Assembly: GCA_965232455.1 (NCBI GenBank)
Contig: OZ246981.1
Span: forward strand, 2,852,001-2,916,000
DNA: 64,000 bases
Direction of reading: 5' to 3'
Origin: JBFGFX01 sp965232455
GTDB taxonomy: Bacteria; Pseudomonadota; Gammaproteobacteria; Steroidobacterales; Woeseiaceae
A program made the position numbers and the translations under genes. Shown in pieces: positions 53,790 through 62,676 of the stretch (its first letter is position 1; every line of letters starts with the position of its first letter). Under the pieces are notes generated by a model. It made no database searches. It was not told the DNA's origin and saw only the letters and a list, made by a program, of their open reading frames with translations.

Positions 53790-55513
53790 TGACTCATCGC
53801 CTGCATGATGCTTCCGGCATCGCGGGCGGGCAGGGCGTCCGGTGGAATGGCCAGAAGCCGGAGTGATTCGGCCATGACGGTTGCGAACACGGGCGCGGCG
53901 ACGTCGCTGCCGTAATAGAGTTCGCCTTTCGGCTCATCAATGATGACGACGGTGGCAAGACGCGGATTGCTGGCCGGCGCGAGACCCGCGAACACGGAGA
54001 AATACTCGTCTTGGGAGTAGCCGCCGGGCGCAAACTTCCACGCCGTGCCCGTCTTTCCGGCTATCCGATACCCGGTCACGCTCGCCTTGGTGCCGGTGCC
54101 TCCCGGCCGCACGACTTCCTCGAGCATTCGCCGAACCGCGCGGGCGGTATCGGCCTGCAAAACGCGCTCTCCCTCGACGGCCGATTCCGTGCTGATCAGC
54201 GAGATCGGCCGCATCAGGCCGTCACCGCCGAGCGCGGCGTACGCCTGCGCAAGCTGCAGCGGCGTGACCGACACCCCGTAACCGTAGGCCAGCGTCGCCT
54301 GGCTGATGGGTTTCCAATGGTTGAAGTGCGTCAGCAGGCCGGCGGACTCGCCGGGGAAGCCGCTGGAGGTCAACGAGCCGAGACCGAAGCGCGTCATCGT
54401 CAACCACAGCTGGTCCGGCTCCAGCGACAGTCCGATTTTTGTGACGCCGACGTTTGACGAACGCGACAGTACCGTCGTCAGACTGACGCGACCGAGATTG
54501 CGGCTATCCTCGATTTTCTTGGGCCCGACGACGACGTAGCCCGGCGACGTGTCGACGATGCTGCCGGGCCGATACTGCCCGCTCTCGAGCGCGGCGGCGA
54601 CAATGAGCGGCTTGATGCTGGAACCCGGCTCGAAAATATCGGTGATCGCCCGATTGCGATACCGCTCGGCCGAGTACTGTGCGCGATCGTTGGGGTTGTA
54701 CGTCGGCTGGTTGACCATCGCCAACACCTCGCCCGTCTGCACGTCGAGGATCACAATCGAGCCGGAGTTCGCGCTGAACTGCTGGATCGCCCCCTTGAGC
54801 GTCCGATAAGCGACGTACTGCAAGCGCAGGTCTATGCTCGAACGGAGGTCTTTGCCCGGTCGAGGCGGCCGAATGCTTTCGACGTTTTCCACCGAACGGC
54901 CGAGACGATCCTTGAGTACGCGCTTGGCGCCGGTTTCGCCGCTCAGCCAATGATTGAACTCGAGTTCGAGACCTTCCTGGCCCTGATCATCGATGCTGGT
55001 GAATCCAACCAGGTGGCCCGCCACTTCGCCCGCGGGATAATAGCGGCGATACTCACGCTGCACGTTGACGCCGGGCAGGCCGAGGCCCAGGACCCGATGC
55101 GCCTGATCGGGGCTCAGATGACGCTTCAGGTAGATGAACTCCTTGTCCATCGCACGCGTAACCCTGCGCATCAGCGACTGCGAATCGGCCTCCAGCGCCA
55201 ACGCAAGCTCCGGCAGGCGGTCAACCGCGGTTGCGAGCTCCTTCGGATTCGCCCACACGCTGTCAACGGGTGTGCTGATCGCCAGCGGTTCACCGTTTCT
55301 ATCAGTGATCGTGCCGCGGTGCGCGGAAATCTTCTCCGTACGCAGGTGCCGGGTGTCGGCCTGTTGATTGAGAAAATCTTTGTTCAGCACCTGCAGGTGA
55401 ACGGCCCGGGCCAGCAGCGACGTCGCCGCCAAGCCGAAAAACGCGAGCACGAGCGCGACTCTGGCGACGAAACGCCTGGCCGTTTGCTGTTTTGTCTGGG
55501 CGCCGCGCGTCAT
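53786..55513 (-). CDS. ftsI: Septal transpeptidase FtsI (PBP3)
   Basis: Class B penicillin-binding protein that cross-links septal peptidoglycan. The 575-residue protein has an N-terminal membrane anchor (ARVALVLAFFGLAATSLLAR), the non-catalytic pedestal domain, and the three transpeptidase motifs: SSIK with the acylated Ser, SSN (in LSRSSNVGVTK), and KTGT (in AGKTGTAWK). Its start overlaps the ftsL end (ATGA). Confidence 0.97.
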   Translation of the reverse strand: MTRGAQTKQQTARRFVARVALVLAFFGLAATSLLARAVHLQVLNKDFLNQQADTRHLRTEKISAHRGTITDRNGEPLAISTPVDSVWANPKELATAVDRLPELALALEADSQSLMRRVTRAMDKEFIYLKRHLSPDQAHRVLGLGLPGVNVQREYRRYYPAGEVAGHLVGFTSIDDQGQEGLELEFNHWLSGETGAKRVLKDRLGRSVENVESIRPPRPGKDLRSSIDLRLQYVAYRTLKGAIQQFSANSGSIVILDVQTGEVLAMVNQPTYNPNDRAQYSAERYRNRAITDIFEPGSSIKPLIVAAALESGQYRPGSIVDTSPGYVVVGPKKIEDSRNLGRVSLTTVLSRSSNVGVTKIGLSLEPDQLWLTMTRFGLGSLTSSGFPGESAGLLTHFNHWKPISQATLAYGYGVSVTPLQLAQAYAALGGDGLMRPISLISTESAVEGERVLQADTARAVRRMLEEVVRPGGTGTKASVTGYRIAGKTGTAWKFAPGGYSQDEYFSVFAGLAPASNPRLATVVIIDEPKGELYYGSDVAAPVFATVMAESLRLLAIPPDALPARDAGSIMQAMSQ

Positions 55514-55797
55514 GGCCGTTCGATGACAAAAACTTCGGTCGCTTCAGGGCGCACCAACGAAAGCTTGTCGTTGGCGACCTGCTCGATTCGGCCGTGCGTC
55601 GCCCAGGTGCTCTGCTCGATCTGCAATTGACCCCATTCGATGTTCAGCTCATCCCGCTCCGTAGTGAGCTCCTCGAGTTCGACAAACAGTTTTCGGGACT
55701 CGTGTTTCGTGTATACGAGCGCTATCGCCGATGAGACACAGACGACCGCAAAAACGATCGTCAGCACGACGGGTTGCCGCTTCTTGTTCGTTTCCAT
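55510..55797 (-). CDS. ftsL: Cell division protein FtsL
   Basis: A 95-residue bitopic division protein that joins FtsQ and FtsB. It has a short cytoplasmic tail (METNKKRQPV), one transmembrane segment at about residues 11-30 and a periplasmic coiled coil (RKLFVELEELTTERDELNIE). The assignment is by position and topology as well as by the final ERIEQ-like region. The ATG at 55797 overlaps the rsmH stop by one base (TGATG); the open frame upstream to 56310 is a shadow of rsmH. Confidence 0.92.
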   Translation of the reverse strand: METNKKRQPVVLTIVFAVVCVSSAIALVYTKHESRKLFVELEELTTERDELNIEWGQLQIEQSTWATHGRIEQVANDKLSLVRPEATEVFVIERP

Positions 55798-56741
55798 CAG
55801 ACTCGCTCCGCAATTCGTAGACGTGCCGACCGACTTCGAGGGTTGAGCGCTATCTCTTCCGCACCCGCGCCGATCGCCCGCCCGATCACCCGTAACCGCG
55901 GACGATGCTCGTCGGGAATATCCGGCATGCCGCGATAGGGCTCGGGCTCGCGCGCCGCGTCGCGCATGAACCGTTTCACGATGCGGTCTTCCAGCGAATG
56001 AAAACTGATCACGCACAGCCTGCCACCGGGGCGCAGCAGGTCGATGCTCGCCTCCAACGCCCGCTCCAGCTGCTGCAATTCCTGGTTGATCACCATTCGG
56101 ATCGCCTGGAAGGTTTTTGTCGCCGGATGCCGTTTGTGACCGCGACGCGGCGCGACGGAGGTCACGGTCTCCGCAAGCCGGGCCGTCGTCGTGATCGGCC
56201 GATCCCGACGCGCGTCCACCAATGCCCGCGCGATGCGGCCCGCAAGTTTCTCTTCGCCATATACCCGCAACACCCGCGTCAGCTCCTTTTGCTCCACGGT
56301 TGCCAGCCACTCGGCCGCGCTGACGCCCTGACTCGGGTCCATTCGCATGTCGAGCGGTCCGTCGGCCCGAAAACTGAAGCCTCGCTCGGCCTCATCCAAT
56401 TGCGGCGACGAGACGCCCAGGTCGAGGAGCAGCCCATCCACCCTGCCCTGCAGATTCCTTGCCACCGCGATGTTCTTGAGTTCCGCAATTTCGTCCTTTA
56501 TCAGTTCAAACCGCGGATCGGCGACCAGCGAGGCGTCCGCTTCGGCAATGGCCTGCGGGTCTCGATCGATGGCCAGCAGGCGTCCCGCCGATCCGAGATG
56601 TTCCAGAATTGCCCTGCTATGACCTCCGCGACCGACCGTACCGTCGATGTAGTTTCCGTCCGGCTTGATTGCGAGCCCGTCCAACACGGGCTTGAGCAGC
56701 ACCGGCAGGTGTTTTTTTGCGCCGCTTCGATTCGAGCTCAC
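55797..56741 (-). CDS. rsmH: 16S rRNA m4C1402 methyltransferase RsmH
   Basis: SAM-dependent N4-methyltransferase for C1402 of 16S rRNA. The 314-residue product has the start LPVLLKPVLDGLAIKPDGNY, the SAM-binding DGTVGRGGHSRAIL, DGLLLDLGVSSPQLDEAERG and the C-terminal RPGGRLCVISFHSLEDRIVK. It follows mraZ by 13 bases and is overlapped by ftsL. Confidence 0.97.
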   Translation of the reverse strand: MSSNRSGAKKHLPVLLKPVLDGLAIKPDGNYIDGTVGRGGHSRAILEHLGSAGRLLAIDRDPQAIAEADASLVADPRFELIKDEIAELKNIAVARNLQGRVDGLLLDLGVSSPQLDEAERGFSFRADGPLDMRMDPSQGVSAAEWLATVEQKELTRVLRVYGEEKLAGRIARALVDARRDRPITTTARLAETVTSVAPRRGHKRHPATKTFQAIRMVINQELQQLERALEASIDLLRPGGRLCVISFHSLEDRIVKRFMRDAAREPEPYRGMPDIPDEHRPRLRVIGRAIGAGAEEIALNPRSRSARLRIAERV

Positions 56742-56754
56742 CGGCTCAACGTTT

Positions 56755-57201
56755 CTAAAGCGACAGAGACTCGAGTTCCGCCGGTAAGCCGACGTCGTCG
56801 TCGCCCAGCCATGAATCTCGTTTCTCGTTCCAGCTGTCTTCGTCCCAAAGCTCGAATTTGTTGCCTTGTCCGATCAGCATTGCCTGCCTGTTCAGGCCGG
56901 CAAATTCACGGAGTTCTTTTGGCAACAGAATTCGACCGTGTCCGTCTATGTCCAATTCCGTTGCGTAACCAACCATCAGGCGCTGTAGTCGCCTCGCCTG
57001 TTTGTTTAAACTGGGCAGACGCACGAGCTTGCGCTCAATTTCTTCCCAATCGGGAAACGGATAAATAAGGAGGCAATAATCGCGGTCTACCGTCGCCACC
57101 AGCTGGCCGTCGCAGCGCGACGCCAGTCGTTCCCGATGACGAGTCGGGATTGCCAGACGCCCTTTGGCGTCCAAAGTGACTTTGGTAGCCCCACGAAACA
57201 T
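56755..57201 (-). CDS. mraZ: Transcriptional regulator MraZ
   Basis: First gene of the dcw cluster, a double AbrB-like DNA-binding protein that represses its own promoter. The 148-residue protein shows both SpoVT-like repeats, DAKGRLAIPTRHRERL and DGHGRILLPKELREFA, each with the conserved DxxGR. Three direct repeats of the MraZ-box type lie 41-65 bases upstream of the start, just after a well-formed sigma-70 promoter, so autoregulation is likely. Confidence 0.96.
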   Translation of the reverse strand: MFRGATKVTLDAKGRLAIPTRHRERLASRCDGQLVATVDRDYCLLIYPFPDWEEIERKLVRLPSLNKQARRLQRLMVGYATELDIDGHGRILLPKELREFAGLNRQAMLIGQGNKFELWDEDSWNEKRDSWLGDDDVGLPAELESLSL

Positions 57202-57241
57202 GACTGTTGTGTGATGGACCTACCGCGTGAAAACACTGCTG

Positions 57242-57266
57242 GCCCATCCCCTCCCACATTTTTCCA
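57242..57266 (-). promoter_or_regulatory. MraZ operator boxes
   Basis: TGGAA (57266-57262), TGGGA (57256-57252) and TGGGC (57246-57242) on the minus strand are spaced exactly 10 bases apart, matching the TGGGN-N5 repeat bound by MraZ in E. coli and others. They lie close to the predicted transcription start, where bound MraZ would block RNA polymerase. Confidence 0.85.
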
Positions 57267-57275
57267 CTTTTTTGC

Positions 57276-57304
57276 ACTATATTCGTGGCCTCCGACAGCG
57301 TCAA
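57276..57304 (-). promoter_or_regulatory. Sigma-70 promoter of mraZ (dcw)
   Basis: TTGACG (57304-57299), a 17-base spacer and TATAGT (57281-57276) form a strong sigma-70 promoter on the minus strand. The MraZ boxes begin 10 bases after the -10. The gap 57202-57641 (440 bases) holds this promoter, the boxes and an inverted repeat at 57540-57569, and no supported gene. Confidence 0.85.
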
Positions 57305-57539
57305 CCGAGGGCTTCAAATATGTGTTGTTCTACAGGGACTTAGAGGCCGCGCGATGGCCCAATTCGGGCGAATTGTGGCAGTGAATTGGAACGGCAAATC
57401 AATTAGTTAAAGCGTTTTCTTCGACGAGACCCAAAGAAATGGTCGCCAGACGGCGACAGGGCAGGTTTTGGGTGTTCCGAGGCGGGACTTCGCCGAGTCT
57501 GCGCGAATTTCCATGTCCACACTCAACAATATTCGGTAA

Positions 57540-57569
57540 CTCGTTGATTATTTTATATTTTTCAACGAG
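57540..57569. repeat. AT-loop inverted repeat between rnpB and mraZ
   Basis: CTCGTTGA (57540-57547) and TCAACGAG (57562-57569) are perfect eight-base complements around a 14-base loop made only of A and T. No T-run follows on the minus strand, so it is a poor rnpB terminator; it may be an operator or RNA-processing structure. It lies about 75 bases past the rnpB 3' end. Confidence 0.6.
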
Positions 57570-57641
57570 AGCCCGGCGCGAATCCGCGCAAGGACCGCTC
57601 CGACCGCGACCGCCGCCGCCGCGGGAGGAATCCGAGCTGGC

Positions 57642-58005
57642 AAGAGCCGGCCGTAAGCCGGGTTCTGTCGAGGACAATCATTCATCTGGGACAGCCGTCG
57701 CCGACTGCCTCTAGCGACCTACCCGGGAGTCCGTTCGATGCCGACGGTGCGGTACGAAGCCGCCCACTCCCCTATTTGGTCTTGCTCCAGGTGGGGTTTA
57801 CCCTGCCGCGGTATGTTGCCACCCGCGCGGTGCGCTCTTACCGCACCTTTTCACCCTTACCGGCGCCGAAGCGCTTAGGCGGTGTATTTTCTGTGGCACT
57901 TTCCGTGGGCTCACGCCCCCCAGGCGTTACCTGGCACCCTGCCCGATGGAGCCCGGACTTTCCTCCGACGCGTCGTGCGCGCCGGCGATTGCCTGGCCGA
58001 CTCTT
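57642..58005 (-). ncRNA. rnpB: RNase P RNA (type A)
   Basis: Catalytic RNA of RNase P, which matures tRNA 5' ends. On the minus strand the conserved 5' region GGCCAGGCAATCGCC is followed by GAGGAAAGTCCGGGCTCC, the P4 half in GGTAACGCCTGG-type sequence, AGGGTGAAAAGGTGCGGTAAG with further core elements, AAACCCCACCTGGAGCAAG, and the 3' end CAGAACCCGGCTTA. Terminal arms AAGAGTCGGCC (58005 onward) and GGCCGGCTCTT (ending 57642) pair as P1, which sets both ends. rnpB beside mraZ is conserved in several gammaproteobacterial lineages. Confidence 0.96.
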
Positions 58006-58084
58006 ACCGTCTCGGACCGCGAAGGATACAGGAAATTCCGGGGGCGGCGGAGTAAACGGTCCGACGGCGATCCGTTTGCAGGCC

Positions 58085-58495
58085 CTAATCCGGGTCTTCG
58101 GTGAGCTGTACCTGAACCCCCAGCGTGCGGTCGGCGGGCAGATCGGCGATGCGCCAGCGATCCAGGCCGCTGCGAATCGGAGAGACCGGCAACGCCTCGC
58201 CGCCTTCGGCGAGCGCGTCGATGGCGCGCTCGAGATCGTCAACGCCGAAAGAGATGAGAAAAAAGCCCTCACCCCGCGTTCGCAGGTGCCTGGCCGGAAG
58301 GGAATCGGTCCCGGTGGGCGAAACCAGCACGAACCAGGTTTCTCCGACTTTCGTGCGAGCGGTGCGCACGCCGCGCGATTCGAGGTTTTCGTAGTGGAAC
58401 GAGCCGGCGCCGAAAAGGACCTCAAAACGGGCGACGGCCGCGTCGAGGTCCTCGAACAGGAAGTTGATGTGATGGATGCGCGTCGGGCCGCTCAT
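58085..58495 (-). CDS. VOC (glyoxalase-fold) family protein
   Basis: A 136-residue vicinal oxygen chelate fold protein. It begins TRIHHINFLFEDLDAAVARF, the metal-ligand His and first beta-alpha unit, with the second half centred on FFLISFGVDDLERAIDALAE. The reaction cannot be read; such proteins include epimerases, lyases and dioxygenases. It starts within the HMGL-like gene stop (ATGA) and so belongs to the TonB-isochorismatase-HMGL operon, which suggests a step in the same catabolic path. A methylmalonyl-CoA epimerase-like role is only a guess. Confidence 0.82.
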   Translation of the reverse strand: MSGPTRIHHINFLFEDLDAAVARFEVLFGAGSFHYENLESRGVRTARTKVGETWFVLVSPTGTDSLPARHLRTRGEGFFLISFGVDDLERAIDALAEGGEALPVSPIRSGLDRWRIADLPADRTLGVQVQLTEDPD

Positions 58496-59418
58496 GCGGG
58501 AGACGGAAACGGCCCGGCCTTGGGCAGCAAGGCCGGCACGCCGCGACCGAGTTCGGCTTCCAGCCAGCGACTGGCATCAATGACTTTGTCCAGCGAGACG
58601 CCGGTTTCGATGCCGGAGCGCGAGAGCAGATACAGGAGATCGTCGGTGGGGATATTGCCCGTCGCGGCCGGCGCAAACGGGCAGCCGCCAATCCCGCCGA
58701 TGCTGGCGTCAATCGATACCGCACCGGCGTCAACCGCCGCCTGGGCGTTGGCGAGGCCCGTGTTGCGCGTGTTGTGCAAATGAAAGCGAAGCGGAATGTC
58801 GTCGCCCAGCGCCTCGCGTAGCGCCCCGACCAGATCGGTGATTTGTGCGGGAACCGCGACGCCGATGCTGTCGGCGATGCCCAGCTCGGCGGGCTCCGCC
58901 TCCATGACCTGGCGCGCGATATCGAGCACGCGCGCCACCGGCACCTCGCCTTCATAAGGACAGCCGAACGCGGACGAGATCATCACGTTCGCGATTTTGC
59001 CGTTCTCTTTCGCGCGCCGGGCGATACCGAGCCACGCGTCGATGGAATCCTGCGTCGGCACTCCCTGATTGCGTTCGTTGTAGGTGTCGCTCGCAACGAC
59101 CACCATGCCGATCTCGTGCACCTTGGTGGCCAGCGCGCGATCGAGACCCCGTTCGTTCATGAGCAGGCCGATGTAAGAAACGCCTTCCTCGTCCGGCAAC
59201 GCGGCAATCAGGTCTTCGGCATCCGCCATTTGCGGCACGCGTTTGGGATGCACGAAACTCGCAACCTCCAGGCGCCGCAGGCCGGCGTCGATCGCCAACT
59301 CGATGAAGCGGACCTTGCTGGCGGTCGGCAATATTTCCGGCTCGCTCTGCAGACCGTCCCGGGGGCCGACCTCGACAATGTCGATGCGCCTGCCGCGCGC
59401 GTTTCCCGCGCCGTTCAT
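58492..59418 (-). CDS. Hydroxymethylglutaryl-CoA lyase-like enzyme
   Basis: DRE-TIM barrel metalloenzyme of 308 residues in the HMGL family. The start is IDIVEVGPRDGLQSEPEIL, giving R20-D21 of the active site. Later come SSAFGCPYEGEVPV, FHLHNTRNTGLANAQAAVDA with the two metal His, and GGIGGCPFAPAATGNIPTDD holding the catalytic Cys. A canonical D-T-x-G is D-S-I-G here. It could split HMG-CoA or a related 3-hydroxy acyl-CoA such as citramalyl-type substrates. The start overlaps the isochorismatase stop (ATGA) and the end overlaps the VOC gene. Confidence 0.88.
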   Translation of the reverse strand: MNGAGNARGRRIDIVEVGPRDGLQSEPEILPTASKVRFIELAIDAGLRRLEVASFVHPKRVPQMADAEDLIAALPDEEGVSYIGLLMNERGLDRALATKVHEIGMVVVASDTYNERNQGVPTQDSIDAWLGIARRAKENGKIANVMISSAFGCPYEGEVPVARVLDIARQVMEAEPAELGIADSIGVAVPAQITDLVGALREALGDDIPLRFHLHNTRNTGLANAQAAVDAGAVSIDASIGGIGGCPFAPAATGNIPTDDLLYLLSRSGIETGVSLDKVIDASRWLEAELGRGVPALLPKAGPFPSPA

Positions 59419-60041
59419 GCGCGTTCCGCGAGATGCTCAAGCATCTCCGCTTCGCTGACGACGTCGCCGTATTTGGCGTTCATGTCGAACAGATTCGCAT
59501 CGTGCGGCGCCGCGTGGCGATCGCCGCAGGCGTCGGCCACGACGATCGGAACAAAACCGTGGCACATGCCGTCGACACAGGTCGCGCGCACGCAGCCGCT
59601 GGTCGTTAGACCGGTGATGATCAGCGAATCGACGTTCATCGAGTGGAGGGTAGACGCCAGCGAAGTGCCGAAGAAAGCACTCGGGTATTGTTTTGAGATG
59701 ACGAGTTCGTCGGCGGCCGGCGCCAGCCCATCGACCCAGGCCGCCATCGGATTACCCACGACAAAATTCTTGAGGACGGGCGCTTTTCGGAAGAAGACGC
59801 CGCCATCCGTGCCGCCCGCATGGTACACGACGTTCGTGTATACGATCGGCAGGCCGGCAGTGCGCGCTGCTTCGCGAACGCGCAGCGCCGAGGCCAATGC
59901 GTCATCGACGTCCGCGAACAGCGCGCAGCTTTCATCGAAATAAGCGCGCACGAAATCAACCAGGACCAACGCGGGCCGGGCGCCGAACCCCAGTTGATTG
60001 TCGTACGCTCGTGTATAGTTGTCGGCGAGCTTGTCACCCAC
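59415..60041 (-). CDS. Isochorismatase-family cysteine hydrolase
   Basis: A 208-residue member of the isochorismatase-like hydrolases with the full D29-K117-C150 triad: ALVLVDFVRAYFDE, ISKQYPSAFFGT and TGLTTSGCVRATCVDGM. The fold and the ISKQYPSAFFGT motif are closest to N-carbamoylsarcosine amidase-like and maleamate-amidase-like enzymes, so an amide or carbamoyl group is the likely target. It follows the TonB receptor gene by 30 bases and overlaps the HMGL-like gene. Confidence 0.88.
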   Translation of the reverse strand: MGDKLADNYTRAYDNQLGFGARPALVLVDFVRAYFDESCALFADVDDALASALRVREAARTAGLPIVYTNVVYHAGGTDGGVFFRKAPVLKNFVVGNPMAAWVDGLAPAADELVISKQYPSAFFGTSLASTLHSMNVDSLIITGLTTSGCVRATCVDGMCHGFVPIVVADACGDRHAAPHDANLFDMNAKYGDVVSEAEMLEHLAERA

Positions 60042-60071
60042 TCGTCATCTCCCTGAGTTGTAGCCGTAACG

Positions 60072-62654
60072 TCAGAACCGATACGTAAACTCCGCACCGT
60101 AGGCGTCCGCCGGCGCCTGGTGATTGAAGGAACCGCCGAACTCCGGCGCCGGAATGATCTCTTCGAGATATTCCTCGTCGGTGATGTTGCGGCCCCAGAC
60201 GGCGAGGCTCCAGTTCTCCGCTTCGAGCCCGATACGCAGATTCAGGGTACCGTAGTCGTCGCGTTGCGACCGAGATAAGTCGCTCGTAATACTACCCGGG
60301 AAGAACACCTGCCAGATAGACGGCGTCTGTTCGCCCTGCAGCGTATGGAACCAGGTTTCACCAACGTGTTGATAATCGGCACGAACAAAAAACTCCCTGT
60401 CGCTGCCGAACGGCACGACGACCTGACTGCCGAGATTCCACGTCAAGTCCGGCGCCTGCGGCACATCGTTACCCTCCGAAAGCGGCCGGTTGTCGTTGCG
60501 TTCGATCTCCGAGTCGAGCAGCCCGAGCCCGCCGTAAACCGACCAGTTGTCGGTTGCGAGCCAGTTGAAATCGGCCTCGAAACCCTGGATCCGGCTTTCG
60601 TCGATCGTCGTCACCACCCGAAGCAATCCGAACGGGCCGGCAAAAAACTCGAAAAACTGATTGTCCTCGACGTCTGTACGGAAAACCGCCGCGTTGACCC
60701 TGAGACGCCGATCCAGCCATTCGGTTTTGACGCCAAGCTCGAACGCGCTCGACACCTCTTTGTCGTATTCGTCCTCGATCGTCAAACCGGCTCCAACGCA
60801 TTCACCCGGAGCGTCGAGTGGATTGGCCGGACAGCCGGCACCGGTCGAGTTGAACCAGAAGTTCAGTAACGCCTCGCTGCCAATGGAATTGAAGCCGCCG
60901 CTGCGAAAACCGATGCCCCAGCTCGCATAAGTATTGACATTGTCGGTCGCGCTCCAGCGCCAGGTAATTTTGGGCTGCAGCTGATCGAAGTCTTCGCTGC
61001 GGTTGGGAATCGGGTCGAAACTCGAGTTGAACGCCGGGTTGATCGGGCGCGGTGCAAACGTCGGGTCCAGTGTGTTCAGGTTCAATCCGGACGCCGACAC
61101 GGCGGGCACCAGGTTCGTAACGTTGCGGTCCTCGTTGTCGTAACGCAGCGCCAGCGACAGCTCCATCGTTTCACCCAAATCGAAACTCAGCTCGCCGTAG
61201 ACCGCAAACACCGTAGTCTCGAATTCGTCCCAGAACAGCAGGTCGGTCGGATTCAGGCCGGTCGGCGGCACGTACGGGCGGCGCTCGAAACCCAAACCCT
61301 GATCGGCGCCATACGCAACCACCACCTCACGCTCGATGTCCGTGAAGTAAGCGCCCGCAATCCAGCGCAGCGGCTGGTCCTGCGGCGAGGTCAGACGCAC
61401 CTCGAGACTGGTGTCCTGTTGGTTCCGCTCCTGGTACTGATAACCGTCGCAGGAGGTTGCGGTGTAGGGCCCGTAGACCCCCTGAAAATCGACAATCGGA
61501 TCCGGCGGATTGCCGCTGGACGGAAACACGCCGAAAGGCTGGAAGAACGGCCCGAACAAATCCACCCGGTCCGCCCCGCCGATTGCACCGGGCGCGTTGT
61601 TCAGCGTTGCGCGATCCGACTGGCAGGCCGGTGTCAGCTCGTAACCGTAGAAGGTCGCGCTGGTGCCGTCCGACAGCAGATACTCATCCAGATCGTTGTA
61701 GGAAGCGATGACGCTCAGGTCGCCAAAATCCGTTGCGTAATCGAGCTTTGCCGCCAACTCCGTCGTATCCTGCTCGTTCTCACCCGGAACGTTGAACGTG
61801 TAGCGAAAATCGAGATCGTTGACGTCCTGAAAATAGGTGTCGCTGCCGAAGTTGGCGGCAAACGCGGGGAGCGCAAACGCGGCGTTGAAGTTGATCGCAC
61901 CGCCGTCGACCTGCGAATTGGAGGCGCGCAGATCCAAGGTCGCTCGATCGTTGATGTCCCAGATGAGCCGCCCGCGAACGGTCGTGTCCTCGAGGTAATC
62001 GACGTCCGAACCCGCGCCCTCGAAGATGTTGTCGTAGAACCCCTCCATGTCCCGATAGCTAGCCGCGAGCGTGCCGCGCAGCGAATCGCCGAGCGGACCG
62101 CTGAGTCTCAGCGACGCCCTCTTCAGATCGGCGTTGCCGCCGCCCACCCGCAGCTCGCCCTCGAACGTCTCGCCGGGCTGCCGGGTCGTGACCAGAATCG
62201 CCCCGGCCACCGCGTTGCGACCGTACAAGGCGCCCTGCGGGCCCTTGAGCACCTCGATCTGCTGCACGTCGACCAACTCTTCGTTGAAGCTGTTCGGATT
62301 GGTGCTCAGGATGCCGTCGACGACGTAGGCAAAGGTCGACTCGGCGTCGCGTGTAGAGACGATGCCGCGAATGCTGACCTGCGTGTCGCCTACGTTCGCC
62401 GTGTCGACGAGCGTCACGTTGGGCATCAGGCTGATGAAATCCGCCGGCCGCGCGATCCCGGCCCTTTCGATCGTCTCCTCGGTAAACGCCGTAATTGCGA
62501 TCGGCACTTCCTGCAGGCTTTCCTGGCGCTTCCGCGCCGACACGACGATCTCGTCAATGGCGACCGCCCCCTCCTGGCCAAGCGCCGGCGCGCTGCCGCC
62601 CGCCAGCGGACCGCCGCAGATCGCCGCGACCGCCAAACTCAGTTTCTTCTGCAT
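60072..62654 (-). CDS. TonB-dependent receptor
   Basis: An 860-residue outer-membrane transporter. It has an N-terminal signal peptide (MQKKLSLAVAAICGG... to about residue 26), a TonB-box-like EIVVSARKRQES, a plug domain (residues about 45-155 with QVSIRGIVSTRD and VEVLKGPQGALYGRNA-type sequence), a 22-strand-type beta barrel and a terminal aromatic YRF. The strong similarity in style is to receptors for organic compounds, common in sphingomonads and marine gammaproteobacteria, rather than to classic siderophore receptors; the ligand is unknown. Linked enzymes suggest uptake of an amide- or amine-containing substrate. Confidence 0.92.
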   Translation of the reverse strand: MQKKLSLAVAAICGGPLAGGSAPALGQEGAVAIDEIVVSARKRQESLQEVPIAITAFTEETIERAGIARPADFISLMPNVTLVDTANVGDTQVSIRGIVSTRDAESTFAYVVDGILSTNPNSFNEELVDVQQIEVLKGPQGALYGRNAVAGAILVTTRQPGETFEGELRVGGGNADLKRASLRLSGPLGDSLRGTLAASYRDMEGFYDNIFEGAGSDVDYLEDTTVRGRLIWDINDRATLDLRASNSQVDGGAINFNAAFALPAFAANFGSDTYFQDVNDLDFRYTFNVPGENEQDTTELAAKLDYATDFGDLSVIASYNDLDEYLLSDGTSATFYGYELTPACQSDRATLNNAPGAIGGADRVDLFGPFFQPFGVFPSSGNPPDPIVDFQGVYGPYTATSCDGYQYQERNQQDTSLEVRLTSPQDQPLRWIAGAYFTDIEREVVVAYGADQGLGFERRPYVPPTGLNPTDLLFWDEFETTVFAVYGELSFDLGETMELSLALRYDNEDRNVTNLVPAVSASGLNLNTLDPTFAPRPINPAFNSSFDPIPNRSEDFDQLQPKITWRWSATDNVNTYASWGIGFRSGGFNSIGSEALLNFWFNSTGAGCPANPLDAPGECVGAGLTIEDEYDKEVSSAFELGVKTEWLDRRLRVNAAVFRTDVEDNQFFEFFAGPFGLLRVVTTIDESRIQGFEADFNWLATDNWSVYGGLGLLDSEIERNDNRPLSEGNDVPQAPDLTWNLGSQVVVPFGSDREFFVRADYQHVGETWFHTLQGEQTPSIWQVFFPGSITSDLSRSQRDDYGTLNLRIGLEAENWSLAVWGRNITDEEYLEEIIPAPEFGGSFNHQAPADAYGAEFTYRF

Positions 62655-62676
62655 AACGCTGAATCCCGTTTCATTT

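Noticed and set aside
57399..57714. Short open frames in the mraZ-rnpB gap
   Set aside because: They run into rnpB, lack ribosome binding sites and are rich in Arg, Pro and Ser as expected for random GC-rich frames.
57776..58783. 335-residue open frame on the plus strand
   Set aside because: Runs through rnpB, the VOC gene and the HMGL-like gene on the opposite strand, so it cannot be a real gene.
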